This document shows positions 46,446 through 55,167 of a stretch of DNA of 64,000 nucleotides, one piece after another; within the stretch, counting starts at the first letter, position 1, and each line of letters begins with the position of its first letter. The stretch comes from Superficieibacter electus (lineage in GTDB: Bacteria > Pseudomonadota > Gammaproteobacteria > Enterobacterales > Enterobacteriaceae): NCBI RefSeq assembly GCF_002915575.1, contig NZ_PQGD01000002.1:287169-351168 (forward strand), in the 5' to 3' direction. The notes under the pieces are model-generated. The model had not been told where the DNA came from, did not search any database, and saw only the letters and a list, made by a program, of their open reading frames with translations. A program made the position numbers and the translations under genes.

Positions 46446-46495
46446 AGATACGTTGTTAAGGATACTAAAGTCAAGAAGAATTAAGATAACTAAAC
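46446..46495. promoter_or_regulatory. immunity region: cro promoter and operators
   Basis: Leftward promoter TTGACT (46474-46469) and GTATCT (46451-46446), 17-bp spacing. Two related 15-bp repeats, TTAAGGATACTAAAG (46456-46470) and TTAAGATAACTAAAC (46481-46495), are likely operators; the second abuts the repressor ATG. Confidence 0.65.
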
Positions 46496-46903
46496 ATGGC
46501 GACATCTACGATAGGTCAGCGCATACTTCAGCGCCGCAAAGAAAATAAGATGACTCAGCGGGGCCTGGCTCAGGCTGCGGGGGTTTCGTATGCCTCAATT
46601 TCTCTTTGGGAGAGTGATAAAACAGAACCCAAGGGTAAGAATTTGCATTCCTTAGCCGAAGGTTTGCAATGCAGCCCTACCTGGTTATTGTTCGGAGATG
46701 AGGATCAAACCCCTGGGGAGCCTATTCCTGAAGAAAAAAAACTTCTCCTTTCTGAAGATGAGGAGGAGTTACTTAAGCTCTATCGTGCTTTACCTGAATC
46801 AGAACAGTCCGCGCATATTAATTCTCTTCGCGCGCGAGTAGACAATTTTAACAACCTTTTCGAAGAACTTCTCAAAGCACGCAAAAGAAATCAACTTAAG
46901 TAG
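46496..46903 (+). CDS. short CI-type repressor without peptidase domain
   Basis: A 135-residue protein. The N-terminal helix-turn-helix (IGQRILQRRKENKMTQRGLA; GVSYASISLWESDKTEPKGK) is typical of CI/DicA repressors. The remaining 65 residues are acidic and helical and contain no S24/LexA-type peptidase (no Ala-Gly cleavage site, no Ser-Lys dyad). It therefore cannot be inactivated by RecA-stimulated self-cleavage. No ribosome-binding site precedes the ATG, consistent with a near-leaderless lysogenic transcript. Confidence 0.85.
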   Translation: MATSTIGQRILQRRKENKMTQRGLAQAAGVSYASISLWESDKTEPKGKNLHSLAEGLQCSPTWLLFGDEDQTPGEPIPEEKKLLLSEDEEELLKLYRALPESEQSAHINSLRARVDNFNNLFEELLKARKRNQLK

Positions 46904-47185
46904 CTGTTTTAAAAGCAGTTACTTCATTTCGCCCATATTGTTGAGTTTTCTAAACATATAAAGCTTGATTTTTGTGTTGAGTTAACTTAACTTAATCCCA
47001 TCGAAAGCAAAGCGCCAACCGAACAACACCAGGCAATACCACGAGTTACCCGGTGCCGGAAGGAACTAAGTAGCCAGCCCGAGGCATACGAACATGACGG
47101 CAATGCTTATCTAACAATCACAGCACAGTGGTTACTCAGTAAAACGTTCCGTTAGCCGCGTTAAGGCCAGGATGAGGGATTACAA

Positions 47186-47522
47186 ATGATGGCTCAAAAT
47201 GGAGTTCGCATTCAAAAAGCTGCTGACAGTCTGCGGCATAGCCAGGACGCCAGCGAACAGCTCTACACCCGTGAGGTTGAGCTGGTGGAAGAAATGACCA
47301 GGGAAAGCATTAAAGGCGGCAAGGTGCGGACTGGTATTCTTGATGCCCTGCTCTCTCTCAATGAGCGTGAAAATCAGAGGGTAGCTGTTCCGGCCAGCGT
47401 TTTGACGCTGGCGTGAAAGCGCAGAGTTTGACGATTTGTTAGACGAATTCCTCCCTGCCGTGGCTGGCATTATTGCCCGGTACGAAATGGCAGCGCAGAT
47501 TGCAGATCGGGAGGCGGCATAA
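47186..47522 (+). pseudogene. early phage gene, probably frameshifted
   Basis: The first frame gives 76 residues (MMAQNGVRIQKAADSLRHSQ; VELVEEMTRESIKGGKVRTG) and stops at 47416. A second frame after 47410 continues with WRESAEFDDLLDEFLPAVAG to TAA 47520-47522, which overlaps the ATG of the next gene (TAATG), as expected for a true gene end. It has no start codon of its own. One indel near 47400 would join them into about 110 residues. The family is not recognised. Confidence 0.5.
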
Positions 47523-47641
47523 TGCAGGATTTTGAACGCAAGCCGCCTCAGCAACAGGCAATTAAACTGAATTATTTTTGGGCTACCGTGAGAAAGATTT
47601 GTTACGTGCTGGCCCAAAAAGGCAATCCTGATATTTATTAA
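47522..47641 (+). CDS. 39-residue phage protein
   Basis: A small basic protein (MQDFERKPPQQQAIKLNYFW) with a GGGAGG site and TAATG overlap with the preceding frame. It has the size and position of the small Kil/host-takeover-type early genes, but no match is recognised. Confidence 0.6.
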   Translation: MQDFERKPPQQQAIKLNYFWATVRKICYVLAQKGNPDIY

Positions 47642-47714
47642 ATTTAAGTAGTTTTATTAAAAGCGGCGCTAATTATTAGCGGGGAATTCCACAATCTTTT
47701 TTCAGGAAATTAAA

Positions 47715-48047
47715 ATGAAATCATTAAACTTTGCTTTAAAAATTGATGTCGAACCAGTAATTATTGTTGCAAGTCATCATGTGGTTGAAATTTCAATTAA
47801 GGATGAATCGCTCGGTTTCATCTATATAGCACTTGGTGAAAAAGATGCCAGCTGCGTTATTCCGTTCACACATCTTGGCGAGATGAAAGCGGTCGACTGC
47901 TTTCAGTGCGCATTGAAAATGCTATTTGCTGAGCGCGCCTTTTTGAGAGTTGATCAAATAGATATTGCCGAAGATGTTCAGTCAACAGACCTGAAAAGTG
48001 TGTTAATTGAAGCCGTATCAAAGGCGTCAAAAAATAAAGTTCATTAA
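47715..48047 (+). CDS. hypothetical early phage protein
   Basis: A 110-residue protein (MKSLNFALKIDVEPVIIVAS) preceded by a CAGGAAA site, with a beta-rich N-terminal half and helical C-terminus. It lies just before the recombination genes. No domain recognised. Confidence 0.6.
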   Translation: MKSLNFALKIDVEPVIIVASHHVVEISIKDESLGFIYIALGEKDASCVIPFTHLGEMKAVDCFQCALKMLFAERAFLRVDQIDIAEDVQSTDLKSVLIEAVSKASKNKVH

Positions 48048-48097
48048 GAAATAACGCGCGCCCCTAGGGGCGCTATAACTTGCGCAGGAGTTATTAC

Positions 48098-50383
48098 ATG
48101 TCAGAGCAACAGTTATTTATAGTTTACGCCATTCCATGCGACGCAATTGTAGAAGAAAACGGTGCGTGCAAAACAACCCTTAGATTTTATGCAGCCAATA
48201 TCCGACACGCTCGCGCAACGGCAGTGATGAAATTTCTGGATCAGTACCCTGAGGCTGACGATGAACAATTTCAATTCGTGGTGTATGAAAACGCGCCGGG
48301 TCTGCCTTGTGGGGCTATTGATGTTTGGGATGAAGAGATCCTCAAGGGTTATGACTGGGACTCGGAAAACAATATGCCGGTTGTACCGGAAACGAATACC
48401 AGGTTAGTTGAATTCGATAAACTGTCGCCGGTAATGAGGATTGCAGTTCTAGTCAAATATATGACCACTGAAATCACGTCCGATATGCTGCCGGATGCGC
48501 TTGAGCTTTCACAGGACGAGGCAAACACATTTCCCGGCCATATTGTTGAAGCTATCATTAAAACCCCTCCAATCGCGGCTATGTACCCCGAGCGGATTAT
48601 TGAAGCAATAAAATTCGTTGTGGAAAAATGCCCCACTACAAAAAAATGGCCGGAAATTAAGGCTCAGCTGGCGAACTGGCAAAACAGTCTGAAGGATGCG
48701 GATCGCGCCCCGGTGACTGATTCCGCTGAACTGAAAAAGGGAAGCGGAGATCCCGAGCGTTTCGATTTGGTTGTCGCACTGCTGGTGGCAGGCGCTGAAC
48801 CCGCCAAAGCCGGGGCGTCGGACGTCAAGAATGCAAAATTTATTAAAGATTCGCGTGATGAAGCCTGGCGCGCGTGGCGCAACACATTGGTGGGCATACC
48901 TGGAATATATAGCTTCCCCGAGAGCGAACTATACGCGCTCACGCTTGACGGCATGAAAGACCTGAAACTGATTAAAGACAACGCAGCCCGCCTTGCCTAC
49001 GTTCGCGAGCGTTTCGCTGGTCACGCCCTACTGCCAGATTACCCTGCTGTTACCGACGAGGAAACCCCCCGTCAGGAACCGCAGAATGAAGCTGCCACAC
49101 CGGCAGATGACCAGCCTCAGGAAACGCCGAAAACGGTTACTGAGCGTCTGGGGCCGTTCTACTATCGCACTGCTGACGGTGGCAAAATTGGTCGTGCAAA
49201 TAAGCTCCCCAAACTACAGGAAGTGATCGCCGCTGGCTGTGTGGAAATTTCACAGGAGGAATATCAGGCGCGCAAAACAGGAAGCTATGTTGCTCATGTT
49301 ACCGAGCAAGACAGCTCCCAGGGTTCGCCAGACTCGTTTGATGACGTTAGCCGGAAATTAGCCGCCGCTCGGGGTGAATTTGTTGAGGGTATCAGCGACC
49401 CTGAAGATCCGAAGTGGATTAGAACCGAAGATAAGCAACCGGCAGTTAAAAACCTGGGCGGCGGTGTGTTTTCAGTAGAAGCTTTAACAGGACAAACGGC
49501 GCAAACCTTCACACCGCAGCCAGCGACTGATTTTCAGGGAATTGGCGCAAGCCTCGAAAAAGACCTTGCAGACAAAGGTGATAACATGAAGATCTGGCGC
49601 AGCGTCATGCGTACAGATCCGCGTTATACAAAAGACCTGGCTGGCGCTGGCTTTGAAGGAACAAGTATCAACGCCGAGTACATGATCATGCGATGCACTG
49701 AAATTTTTGGCCCTATCGGCACTGGCTGGGGGTTTGAAGTGCTGGAAGATCGCATGCTCCCCGGCGCACCGATCAGCGAGCCTATTTACGACGAAAATAA
49801 AAAATTTATTGGCACCCGCCTGCTCCGTGACGGTGACGGAACACTAATCACCGAGCAGAATCACAGTATTAAAATCGCCTTTTGGTATGCCGGAATCGCG
49901 GAACGCATTCAAGCCTACGGCGCGACTAAATACCTCTATAAAACTAAACACGGAATTACCTGCGACGGCGAAGCGCAGAAAAAATCCCTGACTGACGCTA
50001 TCAAAAAAGCACTCTCTCTGCTGGGCTTCTCTGCTGACGTTTGGCTGGGACTATATGACCAGGCCGAATACAAACAGGAAAATGCTACAGAATTCGCCAT
50101 TAAGAACGCCAGCGAAAAAGCCGAGGATGTAACCCGACTGCGGATAGAACTGGACGAAAAAATGACGCGTGTCGCCGGGACGATCGAATCCGCGGTAACG
50201 TCAAACGAAGCAAAAAAAGCCTACGATACTTTGGCTCGCGAGGTGGAGGTCCACCGTAAAGCTGCTGAAGAAAAAGGCGATTTGGAACACGCTAAATACT
50301 TGTCTGGCCGTTTACGCCGCCTCAATCAAATTAAAGATGATCGCATCAAAGCGCTGAACGGACAGCAGGAGCAAACCGCATGA
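48098..50383 (+). CDS. RecE-N-like domain fused to a single-strand annealing protein
   Basis: A 761-residue protein. The N-terminal 430 residues resemble the non-catalytic N-terminal part of RecE (exonuclease VIII), with the conserved RKLAAARGEFVEGISDPEDP near residue 423. The expected C-terminal nuclease is missing. Residues about 480-670 resemble ERF/Rad52-type annealing proteins (FGPIGTGWGFEVLEDRM; DGEAQKKSLTDAIKKALSLL), followed by a coiled coil. It may pair single strands during recombination-dependent replication. ATG 48098 has a CAGGAG site. Confidence 0.65.
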   Translation: MSEQQLFIVYAIPCDAIVEENGACKTTLRFYAANIRHARATAVMKFLDQYPEADDEQFQFVVYENAPGLPCGAIDVWDEEILKGYDWDSENNMPVVPETNTRLVEFDKLSPVMRIAVLVKYMTTEITSDMLPDALELSQDEANTFPGHIVEAIIKTPPIAAMYPERIIEAIKFVVEKCPTTKKWPEIKAQLANWQNSLKDADRAPVTDSAELKKGSGDPERFDLVVALLVAGAEPAKAGASDVKNAKFIKDSRDEAWRAWRNTLVGIPGIYSFPESELYALTLDGMKDLKLIKDNAARLAYVRERFAGHALLPDYPAVTDEETPRQEPQNEAATPADDQPQETPKTVTERLGPFYYRTADGGKIGRANKLPKLQEVIAAGCVEISQEEYQARKTGSYVAHVTEQDSSQGSPDSFDDVSRKLAAARGEFVEGISDPEDPKWIRTEDKQPAVKNLGGGVFSVEALTGQTAQTFTPQPATDFQGIGASLEKDLADKGDNMKIWRSVMRTDPRYTKDLAGAGFEGTSINAEYMIMRCTEIFGPIGTGWGFEVLEDRMLPGAPISEPIYDENKKFIGTRLLRDGDGTLITEQNHSIKIAFWYAGIAERIQAYGATKYLYKTKHGITCDGEAQKKSLTDAIKKALSLLGFSADVWLGLYDQAEYKQENATEFAIKNASEKAEDVTRLRIELDEKMTRVAGTIESAVTSNEAKKAYDTLAREVEVHRKAAEEKGDLEHAKYLSGRLRRLNQIKDDRIKALNGQQEQTA

Positions 50384-50883
50384 GCCAGAAAAATACCGCG
50401 ATTAGCATTGCTGCCAACATGGCTAAATTAGATGCTCTCGTCGAATCCGGGAAATTTTCACCGGAAGACATCGCGGACACATTTGAAGGGGAAGAACTGG
50501 CGCTCGGTGATAAATTCGACGGGATCATGACGCTGGTTCGCAATCTTGAAGGGCAAGCCAATACTGTCGCAGAAGAAATAAAACGACTCAGCAGCCGCGA
50601 GAAATCTTTTGAGACGCAAGCTAAGAACTTAAAAAATTATATTCTTCAGTGCTTATTGGCTGCAAAATTAAAAAACTTTAAAACCGAGTGCAATACCCTG
50701 ACGGTAAGAAAAGGTTCGGTATCCGTAGTAATAGATAATGAACAAGATATACCAGATGAGTATGTTGATGTAGCGACTATTATCGCGCCGAACAAACAGA
50801 AAATTAAAGAAGCTATTGAGTCCGGCAAAGAAATTAAAGGCGCTCATCTTGAAACGAATCCGGAATCATTGCAGGTAAGATAA
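50380..50883 (+). CDS. siphovirus Gp157-like protein
   Basis: A 167-residue coiled-coil protein of the Gp157 family (KLDALVESGKFSPEDIADTF; KNLKNYILQCLLAAKLKNFK; ESGKEIKGAHLE), often encoded beside annealing proteins. In streptococcal phages it is linked to increased phage resistance. ATGA overlap with the annealing protein implies a joint role in recombination. Confidence 0.8.
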   Translation: MSQKNTAISIAANMAKLDALVESGKFSPEDIADTFEGEELALGDKFDGIMTLVRNLEGQANTVAEEIKRLSSREKSFETQAKNLKNYILQCLLAAKLKNFKTECNTLTVRKGSVSVVIDNEQDIPDEYVDVATIIAPNKQKIKEAIESGKEIKGAHLETNPESLQVR

Positions 50884-50888
50884 GGAGA

Positions 50889-50906
50889 GCGGCCCTTGTG
50901 GGCCGC
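50889..50906 (+). other. hairpin between ribosome-binding site and start codon
   Basis: GCGGCCC/GGGCCGC around TTGT lies between AAGGAG (50883-50887 region) and ATG 50914. Folding would bring the two together; alternatively TTG 50896 is the start. Confidence 0.45.
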
Positions 50907-50913
50907 GAATGTT

Positions 50914-51330
50914 ATGGCACTATCACGTAAAGACACACTCGCAAATTATTTATTTTTTAACCCACACACCACTATTACTGTTCTCACGGAAATATCTGAT
51001 TGTGAGGATTATAATAGTTGCAGCGGGCTTTTGAGCAAGCTCATTAAAGAAGGTAAAGTCGTTCGCGAAAGGAAAAATAACGTGAGCTTTTATAGTTCAG
51101 CGCCTGGATATACGCCAGTTATTGATAATGATTCCCTGCCCGCAAAATACACGCAAGCGGAAATAAAAAAGGTTGAAGAGGAAGTAATAAGGCTGCAAGA
51201 ACGCGGGTTCTGGCGGCGTGCATCAACTCTCCTCGCCGAACTGTCAATGATGCAAAATACCGCTCAGGGCGTAGGAGTGGTGGCAGTATGGCGTAATAGC
51301 TGCGCACGTAGCGCTAGGGCCAAGGCATGA
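50914..51330 (+). CDS. winged-helix/PerC-like regulator
   Basis: A 138-residue protein. The N-terminal half (LANYLFFNPHTTITVLTEIS; SGLLSKLIKEGKVVRERKNN) looks like a winged helix. The C-terminal ERGFWRRASTLLAELSMM and WRNSCAR recall the PerC family of transcriptional regulators. An in-frame TTG at 50896 would add six residues and is better spaced from AAGGAG, so the start is uncertain. It overlaps the Lar-like gene by four bases. Confidence 0.5.
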   Translation: MALSRKDTLANYLFFNPHTTITVLTEISDCEDYNSCSGLLSKLIKEGKVVRERKNNVSFYSSAPGYTPVIDNDSLPAKYTQAEIKKVEEEVIRLQERGFWRRASTLLAELSMMQNTAQGVGVVAVWRNSCARSARAKA

Positions 51331-51548
51331 CCAGAGAAAGGGAAACCCAGTATTACGGCCTGCCTGATTGCTCATGCGGAGGCAGTCCGGTGTTGCGTGG
51401 GCGCTATGCCACTGAGAACGGGCGTAAGGTGTGGTATTACCGGGTTTATTGTCAGCGCGGGAACTGCGGCAAGCGGGTGCTGTTGCTGGGGGATATCTGG
51501 ACACGACAAGACGCTGTGACGGCATGGCAACGGCGCATTGCGAAGTGA
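51327..51548 (+). CDS. Lar-like restriction alleviation protein
   Basis: A 73-residue protein with CSCGGSPVLRGRY, CQRGNCGKRV and the C-terminal DAVTAWQRR, the pattern of the Lar/zinc-ribbon family. Lar of Rac modulates type I restriction in favour of the incoming phage. Together with the cytosine methyltransferase it suggests two layers of protection from host restriction. The call rests on short motifs. Confidence 0.55.
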   Translation: MTRERETQYYGLPDCSCGGSPVLRGRYATENGRKVWYYRVYCQRGNCGKRVLLLGDIWTRQDAVTAWQRRIAK

Positions 51549-51610
51549 ATATTGAAAATCAGTTTTTATAAAAGGTTAGCGATATTTTGCTAATCGCAGA
51601 GGCACAACAG

Positions 51611-51862
51611 ATGGCCAGAATGGTGAGTTTAGAAAAATGGGCTGAAGAGGAATTTGGAAGCTTAGCCCCCAGTCTTCGCACATTAAAAAGATATGCAAGG
51701 GGCCACATGATGGCACCACCAGCAAGGAAAGTGGGCAGAGAATGGATGATAGACCGTGAGTCCCGATTTATTGGAATCTTAGCTCAGCCCAGGATAGCTG
51801 CAAACGCAAACCCGAAACTAAGAAGAATTATTGAAGATGGCAGCCAGACCGCGAACTCATAA
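51611..51862 (+). CDS. xis: excisionase
   Basis: An 83-residue basic protein directly before and overlapping the integrase gene. MVSLEKWAEEEFGSLAPSLR and ARGHMMAPPARKVGREWMID match the winged-helix excisionases of the phage 21/e14 type, in which the M-x-P-P-x-x-K-x-G-R-x-W motif contacts DNA. ATG 51611 has an AGAGG site; an upstream TTG is less likely. It bends att DNA to direct excision. Confidence 0.82.
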   Translation: MARMVSLEKWAEEEFGSLAPSLRTLKRYARGHMMAPPARKVGREWMIDRESRFIGILAQPRIAANANPKLRRIIEDGSQTANS

Positions 51863-52970
51863 AATTTCGATCCCCAATCTTTATTCAAAGCTTGATAAGC
51901 GCACCGGGCGTGTGTACTGGCAATATAAACACCCGGTAACAGGAAAATTTCACAGCCTCGGCACTAATGCCGATGAGGCCAAGCAGGTAGCGAGTGAAGC
52001 GAATGACATTATCGCGGAACAGCGCACGCGTCAGATACTTAGTGTTAATGAAAAAATTGCCCGTATGCGCGAATCCCGAGAATTCATCACCGTAACTACC
52101 TGGTTGGATCGCTACCTTGCAATTCAACAGGAACGTCTTGAGTCAGGAGATATTAAATTGAACTCAGTGAAACAAAAAAATAAACCCGTTGAGCTGTTAC
52201 GACAGCATTCCGGGATGATGTATCTGAAGGAAGTTTCTACTCTGGAAATCGCAGAGATCGTCGATGATGTTAAAGCCCAGGGACACAGCCGCATGGCACA
52301 GGTAGTGCGCACAACACTGATCGATGTGTTCAAAGAAGCCCAGCATGCCGGCCATGTTCCTCCGGGCTATAATCCGGCGCAGGCCACTCGCCAGCCACGT
52401 AACAGAGTGACGCGTGAACGCCTTTCCCTCGAAGAGTGGAAAGAAATTTACGCTGCGGCTGAACACCACCCGCCCTACCTTCAGTGCGCGATGCTGCTGG
52501 CAGTCGTCACCGGACAACGCATCGGGGACATTTCCCGGATGAAGTTCTCCGACATCTGGGATGATATGCTCCACGTCGAGCATGAAAAGACTGGTGCCAA
52601 GGTGGCGCTGCCGCTATCGCTACGCTGTGAAGCCCTTAATATATCTCTGCGTGAAGTCGTGTCGAAATGCCGCGATGCAGTGGTAAGTAAATACCTGGTG
52701 CATTTTCGTCACAGTACATCACAGGCGACGAGGGGCGACAGAGTTTCAGCCAGTTCGATAACCACAACATTTAAAAAAGCAAGGAATCGCACCAGCCTTA
52801 CATGGCCTGTAGGAAAGGCTCCGACATTTCACGAGCAGCGCTCATTAGCAGAACGTCTGTATAAAGCTCAGGGTATCGACACTCAAAGCTTGCTCGGCCA
52901 TAAGTCCCCACAGCAGACAGCTAAATACCATGATGACAGGGGAAAAGACTGGACGGTCGTGGCCGTTTAA
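51837..52970 (+). CDS. int: tyrosine-family integrase
   Basis: A 377-residue site-specific recombinase. The N-terminal arm-binding domain (ISIPNLYSKLDKRTGRVYWQ) is followed by a core-binding domain and the catalytic domain with the first Arg in TGQRIGDISRM, HEQRSLAERL, and LLGHKSPQQTAKYHD, whose Tyr is the nucleophile. It belongs with integrases that use icd. The gene ends 110 bp from the icd stop codon, next to attR and the TTTTGGGG repeats. Confidence 0.92.
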   Translation: MAARPRTHKISIPNLYSKLDKRTGRVYWQYKHPVTGKFHSLGTNADEAKQVASEANDIIAEQRTRQILSVNEKIARMRESREFITVTTWLDRYLAIQQERLESGDIKLNSVKQKNKPVELLRQHSGMMYLKEVSTLEIAEIVDDVKAQGHSRMAQVVRTTLIDVFKEAQHAGHVPPGYNPAQATRQPRNRVTRERLSLEEWKEIYAAAEHHPPYLQCAMLLAVVTGQRIGDISRMKFSDIWDDMLHVEHEKTGAKVALPLSLRCEALNISLREVVSKCRDAVVSKYLVHFRHSTSQATRGDRVSASSITTTFKKARNRTSLTWPVGKAPTFHEQRSLAERLYKAQGIDTQSLLGHKSPQQTAKYHDDRGKDWTVVAV

Positions 52971-52977
52971 GTGTTCA

Positions 52978-53011
52978 GTTTTGGGGAAGGATTTTGGGGA
53001 AGTTTTGGGGA
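52978..53011 (+). repeat. candidate integrase arm-type sites, right end
   Basis: Three TTTTGGGG motifs in the same orientation lie just after int and before attR, matching the two copies at 9855-9876 inside attL. Confidence 0.5.
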
Positions 53012-53024
53012 AAGGATGAGTGGA

Positions 53025-53066
53025 TAAAAAAGCCAACATAAACTTTACATCTATGTTGGCTTTTTG
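53025..53066. terminator. bidirectional terminator between int and icd
   Basis: AAAAAGCCAACATA pairs with TATGTTGGCTTTTT across an 11-nt loop. It is phage-supplied, ending both int and the restored icd. Confidence 0.85.
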
Positions 53067-53080
53067 TTTTAGATAGCACG

Positions 53081-54331
53081 TTACATATTGGCGATAATGG
53101 CGTCACCAAACTCTGAACATTTCAGTAGCTTAGCGCCTTCCATCAGACGCTCGAAGTCATAGGTCACGGTTTTAGCCGCAATTGCGCCTTCGGTACCTTT
53201 AACAATCAGGTCAGCCGCTTCGAACCATTCCATGTGACGCAACATCATTTCAGCGGAGAGAATAATTGAGCCAGGGTTTACTTTGTCCTGACCGGCATAT
53301 TTCGGCGCGGTGCCGTGAGTGGCTTCAAACAGCGCGCATTCGTCACCGATATTCGCGCCCGGCGCGATACCAATACCGCCGACCTGCGCCGCCAGGGCGT
53401 CAGAAATATAGTCGCCGTTGAGGTTCATACAGGCGATAACGTCATACTCGGCCGGACGCAGCAGGATCTGCTGAAGGAACGCATCCGCGATAACGTCTTT
53501 GACAACGATCTCTTTGCCGGTTTTCGGGTTTTTGATTTTCAGCCACGGGCCGCCGTCAATCAGTTCGCCGCCGAACTCTTCACGCGCCAGCTGGTAGCCC
53601 CAGTCTTTAAACGCGCCTTCGGTGAACTTCATGATGTTGCCTTTGTGAACCAGGGTCACCGAATCGCGATCGTTGGTGATAGCGTATTCAATTGCCGCAC
53701 GCACCAGACGCTTAGTCCCTTCTTCGGAGCACGGCTTGATGCCGATACCGCAATGTTCCGGGAAGCGGATTTTCTTCACGCCCATCTCTTCACGCAGGAA
53801 TTTAATCACTTTTTCCGCGTCGGCAGAGTCGGCTTTCCACTCGATACCTGCATAAATGTCTTCGGAGTTTTCACGGAAGATGACCATATCGGTCAGTTCA
53901 GGATGTTTCACCGGGCTTGGGGTACCCTGGTAATAACGAACCGGACGCAGGCAGACGTAAAGGTCAAGCTCCTGACGCAGGGCCACGTTCAGCGAGCGAA
54001 TACCGCCGCCGACCGGGGTAGTCAGAGGACCTTTAATGGCGACGCGGTATTCACGAATAAGATCGAGCGTTTCAGGGGGCAGCCAAACGTCCTGGCCATA
54101 AACGTGGGTAGATTTTTCACCGGTATAAATCTCCATCCAGGAGATCTTACGCTCGCCTTTATAGGCTTTCTCCACAGCGGCATCGACCACTTTCAGCATT
54201 GCTGGCGTGACGTCAACACCGATACCATCACCTTCAATGAAGGGGATAATCGGGTTATTCGGAACGTTCAGCTTGCCGTTTTGCAGGGTGATTTTACTAC
54301 CTTCCGCCGGAACAACTACTTTGCTTTCCAT
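53081..54331 (-). CDS. icd: isocitrate dehydrogenase (NADP)
   Basis: A 416-residue TCA-cycle enzyme with the phosphorylation site and substrate loop [23 protein letters not shown] split here as SLNVALRQ (Ser near residue 113), [15 protein letters not shown], and [17 protein letters not shown]. Its last 53 codons come from the phage (ending AIIANM instead of the host AIIKNM). The gene is intact and its activity should be retained. It diverges from rluE. Confidence 0.97.
   Translation of the reverse strand: MESKVVVPAEGSKITLQNGKLNVPNNPIIPFIEGDGIGVDVTPAMLKVVDAAVEKAYKGERKISWMEIYTGEKSTHVYGQDVWLPPETLDLIREYRVAIKGPLTTPVGGGIRSLNVALRQELDLYVCLRPVRYYQGTPSPVKHPELTDMVIFRENSEDIYAGIEWKADSADAEKVIKFLREEMGVKKIRFPEHCGIGIKPCSEEGTKRLVRAAIEYAITNDRDSVTLVHKGNIMKFTEGAFKDWGYQLAREEFGGELIDGGPWLKIKNPKTGKEIVVKDVIADAFLQQILLRPAEYDVIACMNLNGDYISDALAAQVGGIGIAPGANIGDECALFEATHGTAPKYAGQDKVNPGSIILSAEMMLRHMEWFEAADLIVKGTEGAIAAKTVTYDFERLMEGAKLLKCSEFGDAIIANM
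53169..53244. repeat. attR core repeat
   Basis: These 76 bp, within codons near the 3' end of icd, are identical to attL at 9660-9735. Upstream of 53244 (towards the icd start) the two sequences diverge completely. Confidence 0.9.
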
Positions 54332-54447
54332 TCACCTCTCCTTCGAGCGCTTCTGGTTGTTACTGATTTTTGTTAATGATTTGTAATAAGCCCATCAATA
54401 CTACCTGATAGTTTGGTTGCATGAAAGGCATTCATCATTAGGTTATA

Positions 54448-55119
54448 ATGCGGCAATTGATAACGTCTGAAAATACTATGCGCAAAACTTCTTTTACAAA
54501 TCACCGCCTTAAGCGATTCAGCTCACAACGAGCAACCAGAAACGAACGGGAAAACCAGCCGCAGCGGGTGATTCTGTTCAATAAACCCTATGATGTGTTG
54601 CCGCAGTTTACCGACGAAGCAGGACGCAGCACGTTAAAAGATTTTATCCCCGTGCCGGGCGTTTACGCGGCGGGTCGTCTGGACCGGGACAGCGAAGGTC
54701 TGCTGGTACTAACCAATGACGGGGCGCTACAGGCGCGGCTGACGCAACCGGGCAAGCGCACCGGGAAAATTTATTATGTGCAGGTTGAGGGCGAACCGAC
54801 AGCAGAAGCACTATATGCCCTGCGTACTGGCGTGACGCTTAACGATGGTCCCACCCTGCCCGCCGGGGTTGAAGCTGTCGTTGAACCCACGTGGTTGTGG
54901 CCGCGTAATCCACCTATTCGCGAGCGAAAAAATATTCCCACCACCTGGCTGAAAATCACTTTATATGAAGGCCGGAATCGCCAGGTTCGACGCATGACCG
55001 CTCACGTTGGCTTTCCGACGCTGCGGTTGATTCGCTATGCGATGGGGGATTACACGCTGGAGGATCTTGCCAGTGGTGAATGGCGGGAAATAAAAAATAG
55101 GCCGCGACCAGAGAAGTAA
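54448..55119 (+). CDS. rluE: 23S rRNA pseudouridine(2457) synthase RluE
   Basis: A 223-residue RsuA/RluE-type pseudouridine synthase with the catalytic [17 protein letters not shown] and the C-terminal [20 protein letters not shown] motif. It modifies U2457 of 23S rRNA. The 5' end matches E. coli RluE from MRQ, but a perfect TATAAT (54444-54449) overlaps that first codon. The true start may thus be ATG 54478. Confidence 0.92.
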   Translation: MRQLITSENTMRKTSFTNHRLKRFSSQRATRNERENQPQRVILFNKPYDVLPQFTDEAGRSTLKDFIPVPGVYAAGRLDRDSEGLLVLTNDGALQARLTQPGKRTGKIYYVQVEGEPTAEALYALRTGVTLNDGPTLPAGVEAVVEPTWLWPRNPPIRERKNIPTTWLKITLYEGRNRQVRRMTAHVGFPTLRLIRYAMGDYTLEDLASGEWREIKNRPRPEK

Positions 55120-55167
55120 CAGCGCGTACTATTTGAGGGTTTGCAAATAACATCAGGGAAGATCGAG

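Noticed and set aside
53315-54376. A 353-codon open frame on the plus strand across icd
   Set aside because: It is the antisense shadow of icd: codon bias of the real gene keeps the opposite frame open, and there is no ribosome-binding site or family match.
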